Below are positions 35,341 to 42,758 of a stretch of 64,000 nucleotides of DNA, one piece after another. The stretch's first letter is position 1. The number at the start of each line of letters is the position of its first letter. A program made the translations under genes and the position numbers. Source of the stretch: Gammaproteobacteria bacterium (GTDB lineage: Bacteria; Pseudomonadota; Gammaproteobacteria; Steroidobacterales; Steroidobacteraceae); the NCBI GenBank assembly GCA_016707425.1, contig JADJHU010000018.1, positions 1 to 64,000 of the forward strand, in the 5' to 3' direction. The notes below the pieces were generated by a model. It made no database searches, was not told the origin of the DNA, and worked only from the letters and a program-made list of their open reading frames with translations.

Positions 35341-36090
35341 GCACCTGGACGAATCCACGCTATGACTATCGCGGCGCACAGGTGCTGGTGACCGGCGGCA
35401 CGTCGGGCATCGGAGCCGGTATCGCCGCGGCGTACCGCGAGGCGGGTGCGGACGTGGTCATCACAGGCACACGTGCGACTGCAGCGGAGTACGAGGGCGA
35501 CCTCGACGGCTTTCGCTATCTGCGACTGCGGGTCGAGAACGACGCGGAGATCGAAGAGGTGGCCACGGCGCTGCCGGCGCTCGACATCCTCGTGAACAAC
35601 GCCGGTGGCAACTTTCGCGGCAGAGAACGAATACGAACCCGACGTCTTCGAGCGCGCCGTGCGGGTGAACCTCCTGAGTGTCTACCGCATGGCCCATGCC
35701 TGCCGGCCGAAGCTCGCGGCGAGCCGCATCCCGGGCGGGGCGAGCGTCATCGGGATCGGCTCCATGACCTGCTACTTCGGCGTCGAGGTCGTGCCGGGTT
35801 ATGGCGCGGCCAAGGGTGGACTGATGCAGCTCACGAAGACGCTCGCGATCGCCTGGGCGAAGGACCGCATCCGCGTCAACGCCGTGGCGGGTGGCCTCAT
35901 CCGGAGCCGCATGACCGAGTATTTTCTGTCGACACCCGATGCCGAGCCCTCGCGCCTGCGTACGCCGATGCAGCGCTTCGGTACGCCCGAGGAAGTGGCA
36001 GGAGCTGTGCTCTTCCTGACGAGCGAGGCGGCCAGTTTCATCACGGGTCAGACGCTGCCCGTGGACGGCGGCTTCAGCGTCATGGGTTGA
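35337..36090 (+). pseudogene. SDR oxidoreductase, frameshifted
   Basis: The first part (VLVTGGTSGIGAGIAAAYRE, LDILVNNAGGNFRG) and the last part (ENEYEPDVFERAVRVNLLSV, GYGAAKGGLMQLTK with the catalytic Tyr and Lys, FITGQTLPVDGGFSVMG) are clearly one SDR of about 250 residues. The frame slips by one base near 35621; removing one base after GGC restores FRGENEYEPDVF. The catalytic Ser lies in GIGSMTCYFGV. Without repair the first frame runs on, out of register, into the TetR gene and gives a false fusion. It is translationally coupled to the MBL-fold gene. It may be a real disabling mutation or a consensus error. Confidence 0.8.
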
Positions 36091-36122
36091 CCCGCGTGCA
36101 GAGACGGGTGGGAGGGAGTCAC

Positions 36123-36815
36123 GTGGGGGTGCGGAGCGGGGTCCCGACACCGCGCAGTCTCGCCACGCGCGCCCGGCTCATCGGCGCGGCCGAGCGGCTG
36201 TTCGCGGAACGCAGCATCGAGGCGGTCTCGCTCAACGAGATCAGCAAGGCCGCCGGACAGCGTAACAGCAGCGTGTGCCAGTATCACTTCCGCAACAAGC
36301 AGGGACTGCTGCGGGCGATTCTCGACAAGCACATCCCAGGCATTGCCACGGCGCGCGAGGTACTTCTCGAGCAGCTCCGGCGCTCTGGGCGTCCGCCGGG
36401 CCTGCGCGCGCTGGTGCGGGCTTTCGTGCAGCCGGTGGCGGCAAAGTTGCATGATGCGGACGGCGGCAGGGAATTCGTGCGCATCAATGCCCAACTCATT
36501 GCGCTGTACACACTGTCGGTGCAGGGTGTGCCGGTCTCGCCGCTGAAGCTGGGGCTGCATGCCGATCGTTTTTTCGAGGAGCTGCGCCGGGTGCTACGCG
36601 CTGCGGGTATTCCCGAGGCGGTCGTGCAGCAACGACTGATGCTGGCCGCGGTGCTCGTGTTCCACGGGCTCGACGATCACGTGCGCATGCTGGACGCTGC
36701 CAGCCGGCGCGCTGCGACGCGCGGTACCACCCTGTTCATTGCCAATCTCGAGGATTCGCTGGTCGCGCTGCTCTCGGCTCCCATGCCGGCGGCGAGACGG
36801 GCGCTCAACCGCTGA
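36123..36815 (+). CDS. TetR-family transcriptional regulator
   Basis: A protein of about 230 residues with a TetR helix-turn-helix: SLATRARLIGAAERLFAERS, then IEAVSLNEISKAAGQRNSSV near residue 33 and QYHFRNKQGLLRAILDKHIP. The ligand domain follows with VRAFVQPVAAKLHDADGG. GTG 36123 has GGGAGGGA just upstream. It lies 32 bases after the SDR and 19 bases before another SDR, so it is probably part of and controls this local operon. The nearest candidate operator is the symmetric region at 34000-34036. The ligand is unknown; acyl-CoA or steroid-type ligands are common in this family. Confidence 0.88.
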   Translation: MGVRSGVPTPRSLATRARLIGAAERLFAERSIEAVSLNEISKAAGQRNSSVCQYHFRNKQGLLRAILDKHIPGIATAREVLLEQLRRSGRPPGLRALVRAFVQPVAAKLHDADGGREFVRINAQLIALYTLSVQGVPVSPLKLGLHADRFFEELRRVLRAAGIPEAVVQQRLMLAAVLVFHGLDDHVRMLDAASRRAATRGTTLFIANLEDSLVALLSAPMPAARRALNR

Positions 36816-36834
36816 CCGTCGAAGGAGCACAGCT

Positions 36835-37653
36835 GTGACCAAGGCACACGATCTCAAGGACAAGTACGGCCCCTGGGCGCTCGTGACCGGCGCGTCGTCC
36901 GGCATCGGCGAGCAGTTCGCACGCCAGCTCGCCCGCAGTGACATCCATCTGCTGCTGGTCGCGCGCCGCGCGGAGCGGCTCGAGAGTCTTGCGCGGGAGC
37001 TGCGCCGGCGGCGCGGCCTTCAGGTCGAGGTGGTGACGGCCGATCTGTCCGAGGCAGACGGACCGGATCGCGTCGTGGCAGCGATCGGCGATCGCGACCT
37101 GGGGTTGCTCGTGAGCAATGCCGGCTTTGGCCTCAAGGGCGATTTCGCCCACCTCGAGCGCGCGCGCACCGAGGCGATGTTCAACGTCAACGCGCGTGCA
37201 CCGATGCTGCTGGCCCACGCGGTGATCCCGCGGCTGCGGGCGCGCGGGCGCGGTGGCATCATCTTCACGGGCTCGGTGGAGGGCGAGGCACCCTATCCCT
37301 TCTCGAGCGCCTATGCGGCCACCAAGGCTTTCGTTCACAGCCTCGGTATGGGACTGCACGGCGAGCTCGCCGGCAGCGGGATCGACGTGCTCGTGCTCGC
37401 ACCCGGGGCGACCGATACCGATGCGATCACCCTGCAGGGCTTCAGGCGTGAACTCATGCCGAACCTCATGGCGCCTGTCGAAGTCGCGAAACAGGCGCTA
37501 CGCCAGCTTGGCAGGACTCCCCTGCACGTTCCGGGGCCGGAGAACCGCAAGTACGTGAACATGATGCGGCGCATGCCACGCGAGAAGCTCATTGCTTTCA
37601 ATGCGCAGACCATGTCGGCGGCGCTGGACGCCAGCGGTCGCGGACAGAACTGA
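36835..37653 (+). CDS. SDR oxidoreductase (DltE/YqjQ-like, SDR family)
   Basis: A 272-residue SDR: ALVTGASSGIGEQFARQLAR near residue 16, with Arg-rich VARRAERLE after the second strand (NADP(H) preference), GLLVSNAGFGLKGDF near 87 and a catalytic block SSAYAATKAFVHSL near 157. The C-terminal region ENRKYVNMMRRMPREKLIAF is an extra helix pair. GTG 36835 lies 7 bases after GAAGGAG. It is the type that often reduces ketones of bulky lipids. It is followed by a sulfotransferase gene 19 bases on, so a ketone reduced here could be the alcohol that is sulfated next. Confidence 0.87.
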   Translation: MTKAHDLKDKYGPWALVTGASSGIGEQFARQLARSDIHLLLVARRAERLESLARELRRRRGLQVEVVTADLSEADGPDRVVAAIGDRDLGLLVSNAGFGLKGDFAHLERARTEAMFNVNARAPMLLAHAVIPRLRARGRGGIIFTGSVEGEAPYPFSSAYAATKAFVHSLGMGLHGELAGSGIDVLVLAPGATDTDAITLQGFRRELMPNLMAPVEVAKQALRQLGRTPLHVPGPENRKYVNMMRRMPREKLIAFNAQTMSAALDASGRGQN

Positions 37654-37672
37654 ACAGGGTGGAGCAGCCCGC

Positions 37673-38929
37673 ATGCCTCAGGCCATTCATATCGACGATC
37701 TGGCTGCACCGCGCCTGAGCGAGGTGCAGGCCGGGGCACTCGCCTGGGGCGAGACGGTCACGGTCGATTTCAGCGAGCATGCCATCCTGGATGCTGCGCG
37801 CCAGCGTACCGGTCTCTCGGATTTCGGACCGGAGGATTTTCGGGAACGGCTGCGCGTGCTGCGTGAGGCCTGGGACGGCGATCCGGAGATCACGCGCTTC
37901 CATCGCACGGTGCTGCACGGATATCTGGGGCGCTATGCGGGCAATCGGCTCCTGATCCAGGATGCTCTGAAGCGGCATCCCGCGATCCTGAACGAGCGCA
38001 TCGAGCGTCCCCTGATCGTCGTGGGCTTGCCGCGCTCCGGGACCACACATATGGTGAACCTGCTGGCGGCCGACCGCCGCCTGCACTCGCTGCCACTGTG
38101 GGAGTCCTACGAGCCTGTGCCGCTGCCGGGGGAGCCGGCGCCTGGCGACGAGACCGATCCGCGCTTCCGTCGCTGTGCCGAGGCTTGGGCGGGAATGCAG
38201 CAGGCAACCCCCCTCATCGCTTCGATGCACCCGATGAACCCCGAGCACATCCATGAAGAGCTCGAGCTCATGGGGCCGGATTTCGCGTCCTACAACTTCG
38301 AGTGGCTCGGGCTGACGCCCCGGTGGCGGGATCACTATTTCGCGCACGACCAGACGCCGCACTATGAGTACATGAAGAACGTGCTGCGCCTGCTGCAATG
38401 GCGCCGGGGAGAGCAGAAGCGCTGGGTGCTGAAATGCCCGCAGCATCTCGAGCAGCTGCCCGTGCTCATGAAGACCTTTCCCGATGCGACGGTGATCTTC
38501 ACGCACCGCGACCCCGTGGCAGTGCTCCAGTCCACCGTTACCATGCAGGCCTATACGCAGCGCATGAATCGCCGGCATGTCGCGCTGCGCGCGCTGATCG
38601 ACTACTGGAGCGACCGCATCGAGCGCCTGTTGCGCGCTTGCGTACGCGACCGCGATCTCGTGCCCGCGACGCGCAGCCTCGACTCTCCGTTTCATGTCTT
38701 CATGGCTGACCAGATGGGCACCATGGAGCGCGTCTATGCCACGGCCGGGCTCGAACTGGAGGCTCCGGCACGCGGGCAGCTCATGCGCTATGTGGCCGAT
38801 CACCCGCGCGGCAAGGAAGGACAGGTGATCTACGATCTGCGCCGGGATTTCGGCGTCGATCCGGCTGCGCTACATGAGCGTTTCCGCTTCTACTTTGATC
38901 GCTTTCCAGTGAAGGCCGAGGTGCGCTGA
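37673..38929 (+). CDS. PAPS-dependent sulfotransferase family protein
   Basis: A 418-residue member of the sulfotransferase family (Sulfotransfer_3 type). The 5'-phosphosulfate loop is LIVVGLPRSGTTHMVNLLA near residue 110, and the 3'-phosphate-binding part is ATVIFTHRDPVAVLQST near 275. The N-terminal 100 residues (HIDDLAAPRLSEV to LIQDALKRHPAIL) are a helical extension shared with the second copy at 53672. It would move a sulfate from PAPS to a hydroxyl of a small molecule. It is the last plus-strand gene here; the GST gene is convergent. Sulfation seems to oppose the nearby sulfatases. Confidence 0.88.
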   Translation: MPQAIHIDDLAAPRLSEVQAGALAWGETVTVDFSEHAILDAARQRTGLSDFGPEDFRERLRVLREAWDGDPEITRFHRTVLHGYLGRYAGNRLLIQDALKRHPAILNERIERPLIVVGLPRSGTTHMVNLLAADRRLHSLPLWESYEPVPLPGEPAPGDETDPRFRRCAEAWAGMQQATPLIASMHPMNPEHIHEELELMGPDFASYNFEWLGLTPRWRDHYFAHDQTPHYEYMKNVLRLLQWRRGEQKRWVLKCPQHLEQLPVLMKTFPDATVIFTHRDPVAVLQSTVTMQAYTQRMNRRHVALRALIDYWSDRIERLLRACVRDRDLVPATRSLDSPFHVFMADQMGTMERVYATAGLELEAPARGQLMRYVADHPRGKEGQVIYDLRRDFGVDPAALHERFRFYFDRFPVKAEVR

Positions 38930-38946
38930 CTCCGGTCGCGGAGGAC

Positions 38947-39675
38947 TCAGGGCTGTGCGAAGCGCCCACGGCCGCAGAAGCGGTCGACAGCCTCTGCATC
39001 GGCCTTGCCGAAGGACTCGAGGTCGAGCGCTACGAAGTGCTGCTCCACCTCGAGACTCCGCTGTACGGCAGGGCGTGCCCCGATTTCAGTCAACCAGCGC
39101 TCGAGGGCAGGGTAGCGCACCGGCACGTCGTCCGATTGCAGCCACGGGAAGAACGCTCTGGCGGTGCGGATCCACGGAAAGGTCGCGACATCGGCGATCG
39201 AGTAGTCCGCGCCCCCAAGAAAGGGTGCCGCGGCGAGACGGGCCTCGAGCACCTTGAAGAGGCGTTTCGTCTCGCTCGCGTAGCGGTCTCGTCCGTAGTC
39301 ATTGCCAGGCGGGGCAAAGCGGCAGAAATGCGAGTACTGGCCGAACATCGGGCCAATGGAGGCGATCTGCACCATGAGCCACTGCTCGACGACGGAACGA
39401 GCGGCAGGCGCAGCCGGCAGCAGGCGGCCCGTCTTTGCCGCGAGATACAGCAGGATCGCGCCGCTTTCGAATACCGTGAAGGGCCTGCCATCCGGGCCCT
39501 CGCCATCGACGATCACCGGCACCTTGTTGTTCGGATTCAGGCGGAGGAAGTCGGGGGCAAACTGTTCCCCCGTGGCCACGTTCACGTGGTGGGTGCGATA
39601 GGGGAGACCGAGCTCCTCGAGCATGATCGTCACCTTGGTGACGTTGGGGCTGCACATGCCGTACAGGTCGATCAT
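38947..39675 (-). CDS. Glutathione S-transferase
   Basis: A 242-residue GST: the thioredoxin-like N-terminal domain starts MIDLYGMCSPNVTKVTIMLE, with Ser/Tyr-type catalytic residues near position 9, and includes RLNPNNKVPVIVDGEG and the glutathione-binding FESGAILLYLAAKTG near 67-80. A helical C-terminal domain (GADYSIADVATFPWIRTA) follows. It resembles the bacterial beta/nu (YfcG/YghU-like) types. It is divergent from a SnoaL-like gene, and the two share a 42-base control region containing TGTACACTGAA. It may detoxify or isomerise a ring-cleavage product. Confidence 0.87.
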   Translation of the reverse strand: MIDLYGMCSPNVTKVTIMLEELGLPYRTHHVNVATGEQFAPDFLRLNPNNKVPVIVDGEGPDGRPFTVFESGAILLYLAAKTGRLLPAAPAARSVVEQWLMVQIASIGPMFGQYSHFCRFAPPGNDYGRDRYASETKRLFKVLEARLAAAPFLGGADYSIADVATFPWIRTARAFFPWLQSDDVPVRYPALERWLTEIGARPAVQRSLEVEQHFVALDLESFGKADAEAVDRFCGRGRFAQP

Positions 39676-39683
39676 GGACGTAA

Positions 39684-39694
39684 TGTACACTGAA
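39684..39694. promoter_or_regulatory. Element shared with the 29368 divergent promoter
   Basis: TGTACACTGAA matches TGTACGCTGAA at 29368-29378 in 10 of 11 positions. Both lie in very short gaps between divergent genes. TACACT could be a -10 box, or the whole a regulator half-site. Confidence 0.35.
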
Positions 39695-39717
39695 CGCCTG
39701 GATGCGGGGGGCCATGT

Positions 39718-40155
39718 ATGGATCTCGAGACTCTGATCGCCGAGCGCGAAATTGCACACGCCATCTACGGCTTCGCGCGCGCGATGGATGAGCGCGACTG
39801 GGCGGCGCTCGACGACGTGCTCGTCGAGGAAGCGACGGCGGATCTCGGCGGAGGACCGGTGAGCGGCCGTGCGGCGATCATCGCCTTCATGCGCAGTTTT
39901 CTCGACGGCTGCGGCCCCACGCAGCATCTGATCGGCAATCTCGTCGTGGAGGTGAGGGGTGAGCGGGCGACGAGCTGCTGCTACGTGAGCGACATGCACA
40001 AGGGGCTCGGCGACAGGGCGCATCTGACCTTCTCGACGCTCGGGGAATACCACGACAGCTGGGTACGCAGAGGCGGGCGATGGTGGATGACCCATCGCCG
40101 CAAGCTCAACCGCGCGCATCTGGGCTCGATCGAGGTGCTGGGGCCGGGGCCCTGA
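39718..40155 (+). CDS. SnoaL/NTF2-like protein
   Basis: A 145-residue NTF2-like protein: LIAEREIAHAIYGFARAMDERDWAAL, followed by LVEEATADLGGGPVSGRAAI, QHLIGNLVVEVRGERATSC near residue 65 with the conserved His-Leu, and GRWWMTHRRKLNRAHLGSIE at the end. This is the SnoaL_4 type found near catabolic genes. ATG 39718 is clear, 42 bases from the divergent GST gene. It is a single-gene plus-strand unit ending at a hairpin. No specific reaction can be stated; dehydratase or isomerase is likely. Confidence 0.78.
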   Translation: MDLETLIAEREIAHAIYGFARAMDERDWAALDDVLVEEATADLGGGPVSGRAAIIAFMRSFLDGCGPTQHLIGNLVVEVRGERATSCCYVSDMHKGLGDRAHLTFSTLGEYHDSWVRRGGRWWMTHRRKLNRAHLGSIEVLGPGP

Positions 40156-40157
40156 CT

Positions 40158-40182
40158 GACTTCGGGCTCTTCAGGCGAAGTC
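40158..40182. terminator. Hairpin between convergent genes
   Basis: GACTTCG and CGAAGTC form a 7-base stem around 11 bases, between stops at 40155 and 40197. CCTGA/TCAGG nearby could form an alternative stem. It is a likely two-way terminator. Confidence 0.45.
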
Positions 40183-40196
40183 CGCGCTCGACGGTG

Positions 40197-41948
40197 CTAC
40201 CTGCGTGGCGTGTACCAGATTGGTGAGGACCATGCACGCTCCTGGATGTGTGGGGCCGTGCCGGAGGGCGGTGGAACACCATAACGCGTCGCGAGCAGCG
40301 TGGACCAACGCGGGGACGGCACTTCGAGCACACGCACGTAGTAGAGCGAGGCCTGGGCGGGATCGAATTCGGGGTCGCGCCAGAGTGCCTTCAGCTCGGC
40401 GGCACCGCGAGGGTCGCTGCCCTCCTTTCCGCTGACCACCCGCACATCGAAAATCCTCTCGCGGGCGGCACCCCGTTCGCTCCAGACCTTGATGATCTGC
40501 AGGCGCTCCAGCATCGCGCCGTAGGGGTCCTTGCGGGCCCAGACCAGGAACCGTGGACCGGTACCATCCGCGCGGCTCGGAGCCAGCTCGCCGCCCATCG
40601 GCACACCGCTGCCATATGCGACGCCCGCCCACTGCCTGCGATTCAGGATGTCATCCGGGAACGACCACCCGGCGAAGAAGCGGACCTGGATCTGCGTGCC
40701 GGAGGTGGCGAAGGTTTCCTTGCGGCGCAGCGCTGCATAGATGGCGGGTCGAGTGTTCTCTTCGGCCCACACACCTGTCAGAGCGCCGGAGCTCGTCTCG
40801 AGGCGTTGCACACTGCCAGAGCTCGTGTTGCCAGGCCGCAGGCGCGCAGCCGCAGCCTCGCGCGTGAACGCTTCAGCCGCCGGATCGATACCGATCATGT
40901 CGCCCGCATAGGCGTTCTCTGCTGCCGTGCTGACCCCATTGTGAAAATCCGTACCTCCCACGACACCGAAGCTGTAGGGATTGATGCCGGTACGTTCAGC
41001 GATCACGAGGCCGCGGCCAAACGCCTCGCGCGCGTAACTGCCCGACACCTTGCCCACACGCTCGGAGGCGAGAAGATGAGCGAAGATCTCGAAATCCGCG
41101 AACGGATCCGCGCGGGAGAGCAATGGGTGTGTGTCGGACTGACCCTTGCTCTGGACGATCTCGGAGAGCGGCTCGTTGTCGACGCGGCTCCTGGCATACG
41201 CCGCGTCGATCGGCCTGCCGTCGCTGTCAGTCCAGTCATACATGAGGCCGTTGCTCGCGTTGGCGTTGTGCGGGATCGCCATCGCCTCGTGGCCCTGGGC
41301 GCGAATACGCTCCAGCCACGTCCACAGATCCTCCGGATGCTGCGACTCATACGACGAGAACGGCGCTGGAGGAGCGTGGTCACGGAAGATGACGTTCCGA
41401 TGCAGGTTCTGCCCGTCAGGGTAGGAGGTCCATTCGAAGCCGATGAAGGTCGTGAACCGGCCTGGTTCGTAGGCGGCGTTTGCGGCGTCGATTTCCCGCT
41501 GCCACGAGTCGGCAAGGAACTGTCCGAGCGGTATGCCCGGGATCTGCCTGCCAGCCTTGATGAAGCTGACGATCGCGCTCCAGAAGGGGAATGGGCCCTT
41601 CTCGAGGTAGACCTTGCCGAGGTCGCTCCTGAATACGGGACTCCCGGGGTCTGCGAGCTGCGAAGAAAGCCCCAGATTCTCGACGTGATCCGTGATCGCG
41701 ATGAAGTCCAGCGGCCGGTTCCGGCGAATCGTGCCCCCCATCCAGGATACCGGCTCCCCTCGGGCAAAGCGGTAGGCGTCCCCGGGGTCGAGAGTGCGGC
41801 CATTGAGAATGAAGGAGTCCAGGGAGAAGCTGGTGTGCAGGTGCAGGTCGCCGAAATAGACCTTGCGCGCTGGCGCCGGTCGTTCCTGCGCGACTCCGAG
41901 GCCGTGCAGCGCCATCACTGCGATGACTGCCAGTGCCGACCGCATCAT
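40197..41948 (-). CDS. DUF3604 (PHP-like) exported protein
   Basis: A 583-residue protein with a short signal peptide (ALAVIAVMALHGLGVAQE). The DUF3604 family has a PHP-like metal domain: KVYFGDLHLHTSFSLDSFI near residue 29, PLDFIAITDHVENLGLSSQ near 81, and GFEWTSYPDGQNLHRNVIFR near 180; LKVWSERGAARERIFDVRV lies near the C-terminus. The His-rich sites look intact. Function is unknown; the fold suggests a periplasmic metal-dependent hydrolase or phosphoesterase. Its start overlaps the TetR stop by 4 bases (ATGATG), so it is coupled to that regulator. Confidence 0.85.
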   Translation of the reverse strand: MMRSALAVIAVMALHGLGVAQERPAPARKVYFGDLHLHTSFSLDSFILNGRTLDPGDAYRFARGEPVSWMGGTIRRNRPLDFIAITDHVENLGLSSQLADPGSPVFRSDLGKVYLEKGPFPFWSAIVSFIKAGRQIPGIPLGQFLADSWQREIDAANAAYEPGRFTTFIGFEWTSYPDGQNLHRNVIFRDHAPPAPFSSYESQHPEDLWTWLERIRAQGHEAMAIPHNANASNGLMYDWTDSDGRPIDAAYARSRVDNEPLSEIVQSKGQSDTHPLLSRADPFADFEIFAHLLASERVGKVSGSYAREAFGRGLVIAERTGINPYSFGVVGGTDFHNGVSTAAENAYAGDMIGIDPAAEAFTREAAAARLRPGNTSSGSVQRLETSSGALTGVWAEENTRPAIYAALRRKETFATSGTQIQVRFFAGWSFPDDILNRRQWAGVAYGSGVPMGGELAPSRADGTGPRFLVWARKDPYGAMLERLQIIKVWSERGAARERIFDVRVVSGKEGSDPRGAAELKALWRDPEFDPAQASLYYVRVLEVPSPRWSTLLATRYGVPPPSGTAPHIQERAWSSPIWYTPRR

Positions 41949-42568
41949 TGTCTGTGCCGCGCTCCCACGCGTCCTTGGCGAAGATCGTCCATGATACGGT
42001 CGACGATGCGGGCTCTGTAGCGCCGGTTGTAATAGGCCGGATCGACGAACATGTTCCACGCAACGCCGCCTGCCAGATGCAGCAGCATGTTCGCGGCCTG
42101 CAACGGCGCGACGGACGCGGGAATCTCGCGGCATTCGAGGGCCTGCCGCAAGTCCTCACAGAAGCGATCCCGTATTCCGGCCAGGCCTCCGCTCATATCC
42201 AGATGATCGTCCGGGTTCCCGAGCGTCATGCTCCAGAAGTGCACTCGCAGCTTCCAGTCCTGCACCGCGGCGGGTGTGAGAGGGATGAGGCAGCGCAGGC
42301 GCGCATGCGAGGCTGCGAGACCGCGCTTCCTGAGCGTGCACCGGCGCTCCTGCTCGATGAACCGTGCGTTCACCCACTGGAGCGTCTTGCGGAGGATGTC
42401 TTTTTTGTCCGCGAAGTGGTGCTCGACCACTCCCTTCGAAATGCCGCAGCGTTCGGCAATGGCTCGGATTGTCGCCCGTTCGGGACCGGATTCCCCGATG
42501 ATCTCCGCGGCCACCTGGGCGATACGGTCCTGCCGGTTTCTCTCATACGTGCGTGGCATGCGGGGCAT
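41945..42568 (-). CDS. TetR/AcrR-family regulator
   Basis: A protein of about 207 residues: YERNRQDRIAQVAAEIIGES, then PERATIRAIAERCGISKGVV with a clear helix-turn-helix, and EHHFADKKDILRKTLQWVNA. The ligand domain ends GGVAWNMFVDPAYYNRRYRA. ATG 42568 or 42559 (MPRMPR) may be used. It is coupled to DUF3604 by a 4-base overlap and read divergently from the phosphotransferase gene. A 17-base inverted repeat 16 bases from its start probably lets it control itself and the plus-strand operon. Confidence 0.88.
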   Translation of the reverse strand: MPRMPRTYERNRQDRIAQVAAEIIGESGPERATIRAIAERCGISKGVVEHHFADKKDILRKTLQWVNARFIEQERRCTLRKRGLAASHARLRCLIPLTPAAVQDWKLRVHFWSMTLGNPDDHLDMSGGLAGIRDRFCEDLRQALECREIPASVAPLQAANMLLHLAGGVAWNMFVDPAYYNRRYRARIVDRIMDDLRQGRVGARHRQ

Positions 42569-42583
42569 GGACACCGGGAAAAC

Positions 42584-42600
42584 GAATGCGTCTCGCATTC
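42584..42600. promoter_or_regulatory. Candidate TetR operator
   Basis: GAATGCG-TCT-CGCATTC is a perfect 7-base inverted repeat with a 3-base centre, 16 bases upstream of the TetR start in the divergent gap. This is the usual form and place of an autoregulatory TetR site. Confidence 0.6.
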
Positions 42601-42669
42601 TAGGCCGTCCGGACGCCGCGCGGAACAGCAGGCAGCGTACTGCAACGGCTCCGTGGTCGGGATAATTAG

Positions 42670-42679
42670 GACAGCTGTC
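42670..42679. promoter_or_regulatory. Second palindrome in the TetR/phosphotransferase gap
   Basis: GACAGCTGTC is a perfect 10-base palindrome, extended with one mismatch to AGGACAGCTGTCTT, about 80 bases before the phosphotransferase start. It may be the operator for the plus-strand promoter. Confidence 0.4.
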
Positions 42680-42758
42680 TTGTTTCGGACGCTCGTCTCG
42701 TCCAGAATCCCGCCACGTCTGAAGGGGGAGCAGGCGCGAGCGCCTGGAGAACTTGCGG

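Noticed and set aside
34638..36815. A 725-codon frame joining SDR and TetR parts
   Set aside because: The middle part is not SDR-like, while the other frame gives the true C-terminal SDR half ending at 36090; the TetR gene has its own GTG and ribosome site.
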